Below are positions 7,677 to 15,159 of a stretch of 37,623 nucleotides of DNA, in pieces (position 1 is the first letter of the stretch; the number at the start of each line of letters is the position of its first letter). The DNA lies in the NCBI RefSeq assembly GCF_021287135.1, contig NZ_JAJTBB010000033.1:1-37623 (forward strand), read 5' to 3'. The DNA comes from Acidovorax sp. GTDB taxonomy: Bacteria; Pseudomonadota; Gammaproteobacteria; Burkholderiales; Burkholderiaceae_C. A program made the translations under genes and the position numbers. The notes beneath the pieces were generated by a model that was not told where the DNA came from, did no database searches, and saw nothing but the letters and a program-made list of their open reading frames with translations.

Positions 7677-8255
7677 ATGCGCAACCCTCTTGATTTCAGT
7701 GTTCCCAAAGAAAGCCTGGTCATCCCGGCGCTGGCCGGCATGTATGAGACGTTTGCCCAGCCCCTTGGCTGGCTCCTGCTCCGACTGGCCGTGGGCGGCT
7801 GGCTGCTGCACGAAGGCTGGCCGAAGATCCTGAACCCCATGGGCCAGGTGCAGTTTGTCGAGATGATCGGCTTTCACCCGGGCTGGCTGTTCTCGCCCCT
7901 GCTGGCCGTCATGCAGGTCGTCGGCGGCTTTGCACTCATCCTGGGGTTGCTGACCCGGCCCTTCGCGCTGGCCAATGCGGTCATGCTGTTCGTGACCGTG
8001 TGGTTCCACTTTCACTACCCCTACAACGCCCAGCCGCTGCTGAGCAGCCTGGGCCTGGAGGCGATCAAGGCCCACCCGGAATTTCTGACCCCCAACGGCG
8101 CGAAGCGGCTCATGGACGGGGGCGTCGTATTCACCGATCTCCTGCAAGACAAGGCTGTCCAGCTGTCCAGCATCTGGGCCTTCGGCAGCCTGTTCTTTGC
8201 GGCCTTTGGTGGCGGCATCTGGTCGGTGGATCGGCTGCTGAAGAAGTCGTTTTGA
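7677..8255 (+). CDS. DoxX family integral membrane protein
   Basis: 192 residues from the ATG at 7677, preceded by GCGAGG (7665-7670). About four hydrophobic segments are visible: LGWLLLRLAVGGWLLHEGWPKI, FSPLLAVMQVVGGFALILGLLTR, ALANAVMLFVTVWFHFHYP and IWAFGSLFFAAFGGGIWSV. The 'LLLRLAVGGWLLHEGWPKI' and 'GGFALILGLLTR' signatures match DoxX/DoxD-like proteins of the inner membrane, some of which link to quinone or thiol redox systems. It probably forms a transcription unit with the solute-binding protein gene upstream. Its role is unknown. Confidence 0.88.
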   Translation: MRNPLDFSVPKESLVIPALAGMYETFAQPLGWLLLRLAVGGWLLHEGWPKILNPMGQVQFVEMIGFHPGWLFSPLLAVMQVVGGFALILGLLTRPFALANAVMLFVTVWFHFHYPYNAQPLLSSLGLEAIKAHPEFLTPNGAKRLMDGGVVFTDLLQDKAVQLSSIWAFGSLFFAAFGGGIWSVDRLLKKSF

Positions 8256-8349
8256 AGCGGGGCGCCGCACGCAGTTCGTCTGTTGTTTAACAACGCGCTG
8301 CTGCAAGGCGCCGACTGCACCGGCCGTGGGCGCAGTCCTGCAGGGCGCG

Positions 8350-8443
8350 GTGCAGGATTCACGGCGGCATGAAAAAAGGGCCTTGCACCCGTGCAGGATG
8401 CAAGGCGGCATGAAAAAGGGCCTTGCACCCGTGCAGGATGCAA
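8350..8443. repeat. Tandem repeat containing the terminator
   Basis: 8363-8403 and 8404-8443 are direct repeats identical except for one A (six versus five A). A third partial copy, 8350-8370, matches 8391-8411 with two mismatches, so the array is about 2.5 units. Confidence 0.9.
8372..8406 (-). terminator. Second copy (distal) of the duplicated porin terminator
   Basis: Read leftward, GCCTTGCA (from 8406) pairs with TGCAAGGC (to 8380) around an 11-base loop, followed by six T (8377-8372). It is part of a 40-41 bp direct repeat whose other copy is at 8404-8443. Confidence 0.8.
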
Positions 8444-8448
8444 GGCCC
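8413..8448 (-). terminator. Intrinsic terminator of the porin gene, proximal copy
   Basis: Read leftward, GGGCCTTGCA (8448-8439) pairs with TGCAAGGCCC (8427-8418), with an 11-base loop and then five T (8417-8413). It lies 57 bp beyond the porin stop codon, the expected place. Confidence 0.9.
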
Positions 8449-8504
8449 CGTGGCTTGGTGCGCCGCCGCTGGCCCGTCAGGCCCGCAGCAGGCGCACAGC
8501 GCCA

Positions 8505-9473
8505 TCAGAAGTTGTGGCGCACGCCCACGGCGAACGAGCTGAAGTCGTTGCCGGCGGCCGACACACCGTAGTTGGCGGCTTGGCCGTTGTTGATGCGGGT
8601 GTAGTACGTGTAGATCTTGGTGCGCTTGCTCAGGTTGTAGTTGTAGCCCAGGGTGTACTGGGTGGCGGCGCTGTTGCTCACGTTGGCGTAGCTGCCTGCG
8701 CGGCCCACGTTCACGTGGAATTCGGACACGCCCAGGATGTAGGCGGCCGACAGGCGCACGTTGTTGCGGCTGCCGCCGTTGGCGATGTAGACGTTCTTGT
8801 CGCGCTGCACATAGGCGCCCAGCACGAAGGGGCCGGTGGAGTACGAGGCGCGCACGGCAAACTGGTTCTGGTCGCCCAGCTTGGAGTAGCCAGCGCCCAG
8901 ACCCAGTGCGCCCACTTCGTAGTTGGCGGCCAGGTCGATGCTGTTCTTGCCGCCCGCGCCGCTGGGCTGTTCGTGCATGGCCCAGCCGGCTTCAAAGGTG
9001 GCGCCGCCCAGGCTGGGGGTGCGGTAGGCGATCTTGTTGACGTCGCGTGCCGGGTAGGCGTACAGGGCGTCGGCCGACGAGCCGGTGTCGTGGTTGTGGT
9101 TGCTGATGAAGTCGGCCGTGGCGTAGTACGACTCCGACGTGAAGTTGCCCAGGCGCACCATGCCGAAGCCGCCGGAGAGGTTCACTTCGCTCTGGCGGGC
9201 AAAGACGCCGCGGGCGTCGGTCGCGCCGGAGCTGGAGTCAAAGCCGCTTTCCAGCTGGAAGCCCGCCTTCAGGCCGCCGCCCAGGTCTTCCTGGCCCTTG
9301 AAGCCGAAGCGCGAGGCGTTGTTGAACAGGCCCGTCTTGGAAACGTCGCCATCTTTCTGGCGCTCGAACGTAGTGTTGATACGGCCGTACAGCGTGACGC
9401 TGCTCTGGGCAAAGGCAGCCGACGTACCGATCAAGGCCAGCGCAGCGAGGGCGCAGCGGTTCATTGTTTTCAT
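8505..9473 (-). CDS. Gram-negative general porin (Omp32-like)
   Basis: 322 residues. The signal peptide MKTMNRCALAALALIGTSA (to AFA) is cleaved before QSSVTLYGR, the classic start of betaproteobacterial trimeric porins. The body shows alternating beta strands with RFGFKGQEDLGGGLKAGFQLE, the constriction-loop region DTGSSADALYAYPARDVNKIAYRTPS (split here: residues about 130-155), and a final strand FAVGVRHNF ending in Phe, required for BAM-dependent assembly. Length is slightly short of the usual 330-350. AAGGAAA precedes the start (9482-9488 region). It forms 16-stranded pores for small solutes in the outer membrane. Transcription ends at a duplicated terminator. Confidence 0.93.
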   Translation of the reverse strand: MKTMNRCALAALALIGTSAAFAQSSVTLYGRINTTFERQKDGDVSKTGLFNNASRFGFKGQEDLGGGLKAGFQLESGFDSSSGATDARGVFARQSEVNLSGGFGMVRLGNFTSESYYATADFISNHNHDTGSSADALYAYPARDVNKIAYRTPSLGGATFEAGWAMHEQPSGAGGKNSIDLAANYEVGALGLGAGYSKLGDQNQFAVRASYSTGPFVLGAYVQRDKNVYIANGGSRNNVRLSAAYILGVSEFHVNVGRAGSYANVSNSAATQYTLGYNYNLSKRTKIYTYYTRINNGQAANYGVSAAGNDFSSFAVGVRHNF

Positions 9474-9503
9474 TCGCGAGGTTTCCTTCGATCAAATTGT
9501 GTT

Positions 9504-9608
9504 TGATGACAAATCATCACAAGCCGCCGCGCATTGGGGGTAACGCCCGGGGCCCGTCGCTGAAGCAAGTTCGGTGCCCATGGTGATGAATCGTTGCACT
9601 TTGCAACG
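9504..9608. promoter_or_regulatory. Dyads upstream of the porin gene
   Basis: Two perfect inverted repeats lie in the region before the porin: TGATGA-CAAA-TCATCA (9504-9519), about 30 bp upstream of the start codon and probably within the promoter or leader, and CGTTGCA-CTT-TGCAACG (9592-9608). Either could be an operator or an RNA hairpin. I cannot assign a regulator. Confidence 0.4.
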
Positions 9609-9684
9609 CCGGGATGCTACTAGCGAGTGAATGTGACCGCCACAGGGACAAGCACCTTTCGTGTGCAGGGGCGTTGTTCGTGTG

Positions 9685-9713
9685 CAACAAACGCCGGGGC
9701 GGCGGCCCCGGCG
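9685..9713 (-). terminator. Intrinsic terminator at the end of iron operon A
   Basis: Read leftward, CGCCGGGGC (9713-9705) pairs with GCCCCGGCG (9700-9692) around a 4-base loop, followed by TTTGTTG (9691-9685). It lies 21 bp beyond the stop of the last TonB-dependent receptor. Confidence 0.85.
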
Positions 9714-9733
9714 CTCGAAAGCGGCGGCAGCGG

Positions 9734-11911
9734 TCAAAAGCGGTATGTCGAGGTCAGCGTGTAGGTGCGCGCCTGGCCGTAGAAGCAGTCCCCGCGCGCC
9801 AGGCACTGGGTGATCTGCACCTTGTCCGTGAGGTTGGCCACGTTGAAGGCCACGCGCCAGTCACCCGCGTCGTAGGCGACCATGGCATCAGCCACGGTGG
9901 CAGCCGGTGTGGTGATGGACGAGGTGCCGCTCCACTGCGAGCCGGTGTAGCGCAGGCCCCCGCCCACCGTCCAGCCGCCGCGCCCCGTGCTGGCGAAGCG
10001 GTGGCTCACCCAGGCCGATGCCGTGTGCCGCGGCGTGCTGGGCACGGGCGTGCCCTGGTCGCCCGCGTTGCTGCGGCTGATCTTGGCGTCGGTGAAGGCA
10101 TACGCCAGGGTGAAGTCCCATTGCCGCGCCAGGCTGGCCTGCACCTCGGCCTCCAGGCCGCGCACCTTCACCTCGCCGATCTGCAGGCTGTTGAGCGGGT
10201 TGCCGGGGTCGTTGGTCTTGCGGTTCTTCTCGCGCAGCTGGTAGACCGCGGCAAAGGCGGTGATGCCGCGGCCCGGGGGCTGCCACTTCACGCCGGCCTC
10301 CCACTGCTCCCCGCGCTGGGGCTTGAAGGGCGTGCCGTACGCATCCACGCCGCCCAGCGGCTGGAACGATTCCGAGTAGCCCGCATACGGCGCCCAGCCA
10401 CCGTCCATCTGGTAGGTGACGCCCGCGCGTTTGGTCCAGGCCTTGTCGTCCGCCGCGGCGGCGGGGCGGCCTTCGGTGTCGGTCTGGGCGCTGTCGTGGC
10501 GCAGGCCCAGCGTGGCTGTCCATCGGCCCCATTGGATCTGGTCTTGCGCATAGAAGCCCAGCTGCTTTTGCACCACGCTGGGCTGGCGCACCAGCTGGGC
10601 CGCTGTGGGGGGCGTGAAGTTGCCGTAGACCGGGCTGTACACATCGATGGCTGGCGCCACGGCGCGCCAGGCTTGCTGGCCCGTGTGGTTGCGCTGCACG
10701 TCCAGCCCGGTGAGCAGGGTGTGCTGGGTGCTGCCGGCCTGCAGCTTGCCCTCCAGCTGCGTGTCGATGAGCAGCATGCGGCCGGTGTTGACCTGCCAGG
10801 CGGCGTCGCGCAGCACCGTGCGGCCGTCGCTGTTGAACACCGGGCGGGCGGGGCGGCCGGTGGCGGCGTTGGCCGTGAAGCTGGTGTACAGCGTGCGGTA
10901 GTCCACCTCGCTCACCGTGCGCCGCAGGTTCTGGCGCACGGTCCAGTCGGCGTTCAGGCGGTGGCTGAACAGGTAGCCCCACGAGTTGTTGGTGGTGTCA
11001 TACGCGTCCCAGCCCGGCTCGCTGATAAAGGTGTGGCGCGGGATCTGCCCATACCGGCTGGGCAACTGCGTGCCCTGCCAGGGGAAGAAGCCGATGAGCG
11101 AGCCGCTCTGGTCCTTCTGGTGCAGGGCTTGCAGCGTGAGGGAGGTGTCGGCGCTGGGCTTCCAGGTGAGGGAGGGCATGAGCACCACGCGGTCGTCGTC
11201 CACGTGGTCCACCTGCGTGCCGCTGTCGCGGCCCACGGCCACCAGGCGGTACAGCCATTGGCCCTCCTGGTCGAGCGCGCCGGTCAGGTCGGCGGCGATC
11301 TGCTTGCGCGCGTTGTTGCCCACCTGCAGTTGCACCTCGCGCGCGGCTTCGGCCTGCGGGCGCTTGCTGGTGAGGTTGAGCACGCCGCCCACGCTGCCCT
11401 GGCCGTACAGCACCGAGGTCGGGCCGCGCAGGAACTCCACGCGCTCCAGCGTGTACGGGTCGGGGCGGCTGGTGTTGTAGGTGCCGTAAATGCGCAGCAG
11501 GCCGTCCTGGTACTGGCTCACGTCGCCGCCGCGGGCCTTGAAGCTGTCCACACGGCTGTCGAAGTAGTTGGACACCGCGCCCGCCGTGTACGCGGTGACC
11601 TGCCGCAGCGTCTGCACGCCCTGGGCCTCCATCTGGTCGCGCGTGACCACGCTGATGGCCTGCGGCGTTTCGATGAGCGGCGTGTCGGTCTTGGTGGCCG
11701 ACAGCGCCCGCCGGGCCACGAAGCCGGTCACCGGCGCGGTGGGGTTCTCGTGCTCGGCGCCGGCGCTCACGGTGACGGGGGCCAGGGCCTTGTCCGCGGT
11801 GGGCGCGGCGGTGCTGTCCGGCGGTGCCGGTTGGGCCTGCGCGGCGCTGCACAGTGCGAGCAGGGCCGCCTGGGCGATGGCGGTGCGGCAGACGGTGGTG
11901 CCAGGTTTCAT
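9734..11911 (-). CDS. TonB-dependent siderophore receptor, FhuA/FoxA-like (hydroxamate type)
   Basis: 725 residues from the ATG at 11911, chosen for its GGGAGAG site and for a clean signal peptide (cleavage near AQA-QPA); the longer frame to 12052 would overlap the upstream receptor. The plug domain runs from about 40 to 190 (ETPQAISVVTRDQM, then VEFLRGPTSVLYGQGSVGGV), followed by a 22-strand barrel. The end of the barrel, NVANLTDKVQITQCLARGDCFYGQ then a TYRF terminus, has the two-cysteine hairpin and the aromatic pattern of FhuA/FoxA receptors, so ferrichrome or ferrioxamine-type hydroxamates are the likely ligands. No N-terminal signalling (STN) domain. It is the last gene of operon A, 55 bp after the preceding receptor. 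Confidence 0.9.
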   Translation of the reverse strand: MKPGTTVCRTAIAQAALLALCSAAQAQPAPPDSTAAPTADKALAPVTVSAGAEHENPTAPVTGFVARRALSATKTDTPLIETPQAISVVTRDQMEAQGVQTLRQVTAYTAGAVSNYFDSRVDSFKARGGDVSQYQDGLLRIYGTYNTSRPDPYTLERVEFLRGPTSVLYGQGSVGGVLNLTSKRPQAEAAREVQLQVGNNARKQIAADLTGALDQEGQWLYRLVAVGRDSGTQVDHVDDDRVVLMPSLTWKPSADTSLTLQALHQKDQSGSLIGFFPWQGTQLPSRYGQIPRHTFISEPGWDAYDTTNNSWGYLFSHRLNADWTVRQNLRRTVSEVDYRTLYTSFTANAATGRPARPVFNSDGRTVLRDAAWQVNTGRMLLIDTQLEGKLQAGSTQHTLLTGLDVQRNHTGQQAWRAVAPAIDVYSPVYGNFTPPTAAQLVRQPSVVQKQLGFYAQDQIQWGRWTATLGLRHDSAQTDTEGRPAAAADDKAWTKRAGVTYQMDGGWAPYAGYSESFQPLGGVDAYGTPFKPQRGEQWEAGVKWQPPGRGITAFAAVYQLREKNRKTNDPGNPLNSLQIGEVKVRGLEAEVQASLARQWDFTLAYAFTDAKISRSNAGDQGTPVPSTPRHTASAWVSHRFASTGRGGWTVGGGLRYTGSQWSGTSSITTPAATVADAMVAYDAGDWRVAFNVANLTDKVQITQCLARGDCFYGQARTYTLTSTYRF

Positions 11912-11966
11912 GGTGTGGTCTCTCCCAACATTGAATTGAAAAAAAAGGGGCTGCGCGGCGGTGCGC

Positions 11967-14105
11967 TCAGAAGGCGTAGTCCAGCGACACCTGCAGGCTG
12001 CGCGGCTGGCCGGGCGTGACGGAGCCGAAGCCCGCGGCCGTAGTGGTGCCATCGATGTAGTAGCGGCGGTTGGTGGCGTTCTTCAGGTTGGCCTGCAGCC
12101 GCACGCCGCTGGAGAACTGGTAGCCCACGGCCAGGTCCACCACGGTGTAGCCGGGCAGGCGCCACAGGTTGTCGTTGGCGGTGAACTTGTCGCCCTGGTG
12201 CACCAGGCCGCCGCCCACCCACAAGCCCGGCAACTGCGGCAGGCGGTACTGCGTCCACAGCGATGCGGTGCGGCGCGTGGCCAGCGCGACGCGGTGGCCC
12301 ACATTGGCGCCGGCCGTGGTGTCGGCCTGCACCTTCGGGTCGTGGAAGCTGGCCTGGGCCGTGACCGTCCAGGCCGGCGTGATGCGGCCCTGCAACTCCA
12401 GCTCCACACCGCGGATGCGCTGGCGCGCCGTCAGCACCGAGTAGCCGGTGTGCGCGGGATCGGTGGCGGGCGCGTTGGTCAGCGTGAGGTCGAAGGCCGA
12501 CACGGTGGTCATCAGGCGCTGGCCCAGCCACTCCTGCTTCCAGCCCACTTCGAGCTGCCGGCCCTCGGACGGCGGCGCGGCGCGGTCGCCCCACAGCAGC
12601 GTGCCGGTGTTGGCCTGGAACGAGCGCGCATGGCTGGCGTAGAGCATGCTGCCCGGGCGCGGCTCCCAGCTCAGCGCCACGCTGGGCTGGGTCTTGCCCA
12701 CGTCGGTGACCGGCGCCGTGTAGGCATCTTTGAAGCGGTCGTGGCGCAGGCCCAGCAGCAGGCCGAAGTCGCCCCAGACCAGGCGGTCCTGCACGAACAC
12801 GCCGGTGTTGCGCGCGTCCGACGACAGCCGCGCCACGCCCGTGGCAGGCACGGGCGCCACCTGGCCCGTCACGGGGTTGTACAGATCGATGGGCGCCAGG
12901 CTGCCCGTGGCGCGCGCGCCGTAGACGCCCTGGATGGCACGCCAGTCCAGCCCCGCCAGCAGCGTGTGCTTCACCGGCCCGGTCTGCGCCTGCGCACGCA
13001 GTTCCGCCAGCGCGGTGTCGGACGTGTATTCCTGCCCCGGCGCCAGCCAGTAGCCGCGCGCCACACGGCCGTTGGTGACGGGGCCCAGGGGTGAGGGCAG
13101 GTTCACGTTGCGGAAGGTCTCGTTGCGCGAAAGGTGCACGCGGCCCTCCAGCCCGTTGGCAAAGCGGTGCTGCAGCTCGGTGGAGTAAAAGCGCAGGTGG
13201 CCGTCGGTGGTGAGCCACGGCTCGCCGTAGAACGCGCCCACGGGCAGCGCGTCGGCGCTGCGTGGGTTCTTGGGGTCGGGCACCGCCAGCCCGGCGGTGG
13301 AGGTGCCGTCGATGCCCTGGTACTCGGCCTGCGCGCGCCACACGGTGCCGGGCGCGAGCTGCCACTCCAGGCTGCCCGCAAGGCCCTGCTTGCGCGGCGT
13401 GTTCCCGTCCACAAAGCTGCCGCCCCGGCTGGCGCCGCCGTCCAGCCGGTAGCGCAGCGTGCCCTCGGCGTTGAGCGGGCCGGTCAGGTCGAACTCGCCG
13501 CTGCGCCAGCCGTGGCTGCCCGCGCCGATCTTCACGGTGCGCAGCGCTTCGGCCTGGGGCCGCTTGCTCACATAGTTGATGAGGCCGCCGGGCGCCACCT
13601 GGCCGAACTCCAGCGCGGCCGGGCCCTTGATGACTTCCACGCGCTCGATGTTGAACAGCGGCGGGTCCAGCAGGTGCACGAACTTCGCGCCGTCGCGCAG
13701 GTAGTTGTAGGTGTTGTTGGCCCACAGCCCGCGGATGGCGAACTGCGAGTACGAGCCGTAGTACTCGCTGCGCGACGAGACGCCGGACGCGTTGCGCAGC
13801 ACGTCGCGCTCGGTGGTGGCCATCTGCTGCTCCAGCAGCGCGCCGTCGATCACGCTCACCGAGCGCGGCGTCTCCAGCACCGACAGGCCCAGGCGCGAAC
13901 TGCTCTGGGCGCGCCGTGCGGGTGTTGCGGCGGCCCCGTCCGTGGAGTCAACCACATCTACCTGGCGCAAGGAAGGCGCGGGCGCGCCATCGGGCGCAAG
14001 GGGCGCAAGGGGCGCGTCCGCGCGGGCCTGCGCCAGCGCCGCACCGCCCAAGGCCAGCAGCGCGGCGTGGGCCAGGGCGGACCGCAGAAACTTGGTTGGC
14101 ATCAT
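11967..14105 (-). CDS. TonB-dependent siderophore receptor
   Basis: 712 residues. Signal peptide to about ALAQA; plug domain with VLETPRSVSVIDGALLEQQ and VEVIKGPAALEFGQVAPGG (about residues 78-180); beta barrel ending SLQVSLDYAF. It belongs to the siderophore branch of TBDRs (the RPGSMLYASHARSFQAN and LKNATNRRYYIDG strands). The ligand is not clear. The start is ATGATG at 14105/14102, both codons in frame, directly adjoining a dispersed repeat with no recognisable Shine-Dalgarno sequence. It follows the DUF4198 gene by 140 bp and precedes another receptor by 55 bp, so it is probably part of operon A. Confidence 0.9.
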   Translation of the reverse strand: MMPTKFLRSALAHAALLALGGAALAQARADAPLAPLAPDGAPAPSLRQVDVVDSTDGAAATPARRAQSSSRLGLSVLETPRSVSVIDGALLEQQMATTERDVLRNASGVSSRSEYYGSYSQFAIRGLWANNTYNYLRDGAKFVHLLDPPLFNIERVEVIKGPAALEFGQVAPGGLINYVSKRPQAEALRTVKIGAGSHGWRSGEFDLTGPLNAEGTLRYRLDGGASRGGSFVDGNTPRKQGLAGSLEWQLAPGTVWRAQAEYQGIDGTSTAGLAVPDPKNPRSADALPVGAFYGEPWLTTDGHLRFYSTELQHRFANGLEGRVHLSRNETFRNVNLPSPLGPVTNGRVARGYWLAPGQEYTSDTALAELRAQAQTGPVKHTLLAGLDWRAIQGVYGARATGSLAPIDLYNPVTGQVAPVPATGVARLSSDARNTGVFVQDRLVWGDFGLLLGLRHDRFKDAYTAPVTDVGKTQPSVALSWEPRPGSMLYASHARSFQANTGTLLWGDRAAPPSEGRQLEVGWKQEWLGQRLMTTVSAFDLTLTNAPATDPAHTGYSVLTARQRIRGVELELQGRITPAWTVTAQASFHDPKVQADTTAGANVGHRVALATRRTASLWTQYRLPQLPGLWVGGGLVHQGDKFTANDNLWRLPGYTVVDLAVGYQFSSGVRLQANLKNATNRRYYIDGTTTAAGFGSVTPGQPRSLQVSLDYAF

Positions 14106-14108
14106 GAT

Positions 14109-14170
14109 GCTATTAAATTAGTAGCTGTTTGCGCTTATGGGGCAAGCGCTAGAGCTTGATTTGGCTTGAA
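14109..14170 (+). repeat. Comamonadaceae-type dispersed repeat, copy 2
   Basis: It begins GCTATTAAATTAGTAGC and continues with a GCGCTTATGGGGCAAGCGC dyad. Its palindromic end lies only 3 bp upstream of the ATGATG start of the leftward TonB-dependent receptor, so it forms that gene's ribosome-binding region. Confidence 0.8.
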
Positions 14171-14245
14171 TGTTTGGGCAAAAGGGGCCTGCCGCAGGGG
14201 GCGCGGCCGGGCGGGCGCTGGGCGCGCTCCGTGCGCTCCGTGCGC

Positions 14246-14968
14246 TCAATGCGCCTTCGGGGGCGCTGGCAGGTCGGGCGAAGCCATGCCGTCGGCCAGC
14301 ACAAAGCTCAGCGTGGTCACGTAGCTGGCTTCGCCGTACTTCTCGCCGCGCGCTTCGCCGGGCGTCTTGTCGCTGTGCTTCACCTCGGCCACGTACTGGC
14401 CCTTCCACGGCAGGGCAAAGCGCACCGTGCCGTCGTCACCCGCATCGGCCTCGCGCGTCCAGCCCGAAGGGGCGGCCAGCTGCACCTTGGCCTTGGGCAA
14501 CGGAGCACCTTGGTAGACCACCTTGAACTCGCCAGGCTTTCCGGTGGGCACCAGGTCCAGCGGCGCGGTGGGGGCCACGGCTTGTGCAAGGCCCGCCACC
14601 CAGCGCGCCGCGGGCTGCCAATACAGGGCGGGCAGGTTGCGCTTGCTGCGGTCGATCAGCGGATAGGTGGCCGCGGCGAACAGCGTGTCGGGCGTGCCGG
14701 CCACGGCGTAGTGGAAGCCGTCCTTGCTCAACTGGCCTTCCACGCGCTGCGCGGCGGCGCCGGTGCGCTGCTCGAGCGCCGGCACGCCCTGGAACTGGTC
14801 CAGCCGGCCGGGCGAGGTCTCGCGCAGGTTCTCGTTGAACTCGCCGAAGTGCAGGCGGGCCTGGCCGCCGGCGTTCTCCAGCCACACCTGGTGGGCCTGG
14901 GCGGCGGTGACGGCGGTGAGCGATGCGCTGGCAAGCAGTGCGGCAACACAGGTGAAAGAGCGGGACAT
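14246..14968 (-). CDS. DUF4198 periplasmic protein (metal-uptake associated)
   Basis: 240 residues from the ATG at 14968, which follows AAAGGAAA; a frame extension to 15046 would add 26 residues of non-signal sequence. Signal peptide MSRSFTCVAALLASASLTA to about AQA-H; the mature protein begins HQVWLE, a histidine right at the new N-terminus, as in many DUF4198 and copper/nickel-handling proteins. Further hallmark segments are LHFGEFNENLRETSPGRLD, VYQGAPLPKAKVQLAAPSGW (an Ig-like or carboxypeptidase-regulatory-like beta domain) and LSFVLADGM. DUF4198 genes usually accompany TBDRs or nickel/cobalt/iron transport genes. The protein probably binds or passes on a metal or metallophore in the periplasm. 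It lies 191 bp after one TBDR and 140 bp before another. Confidence 0.82.
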   Translation of the reverse strand: MSRSFTCVAALLASASLTAVTAAQAHQVWLENAGGQARLHFGEFNENLRETSPGRLDQFQGVPALEQRTGAAAQRVEGQLSKDGFHYAVAGTPDTLFAAATYPLIDRSKRNLPALYWQPAARWVAGLAQAVAPTAPLDLVPTGKPGEFKVVYQGAPLPKAKVQLAAPSGWTREADAGDDGTVRFALPWKGQYVAEVKHSDKTPGEARGEKYGEASYVTTLSFVLADGMASPDLPAPPKAH

Positions 14969-15159
14969 GGCAGTTTCCTTTCGGTGGTTCTGGACAAACA
15001 AGCGGACACAGCGCTGCGCACCCCGCAGGTTGCGGGGCGGCACCACAGTGCAAAAAGGGTTGGCTGCCTACGCCCGGTGGTCGGGCGACGGGTGGCTGCG
15101 CGCCGGGTGGCGGCGGGCCGTGCCGCCGCCCGCCGGGGGCGAAAAAAAGAGGCCGGGCG
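14969..15159 (-). other. Structured spacer between TBDR and DUF4198 gene in operon A
   Basis: It holds CCCCGCA-GGT-TGCGGGG (15021-15037) and a GGCGGGC/GCCCGCC dyad further upstream near 15110-15140, neither followed by a T-tract in the direction of transcription. A run of seven T follows the upstream receptor's stop without a matching stem. These look like mRNA stabilising or processing hairpins, not full terminators. Confidence 0.4.

Noticed and set aside
8350-8443. Possible CRISPR array (direct repeats)
   Set aside because: The repeats are contiguous with no spacers, and each unit is a porin terminator.
9614-12019. Long rightward open frame (about 800 codons) opposite the FhuA-like receptor
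   Set aside because: It is antisense to a clear TBDR gene and its translation is low-complexity His/Ala/Gly/Arg, as expected from the codon bias of the true gene.
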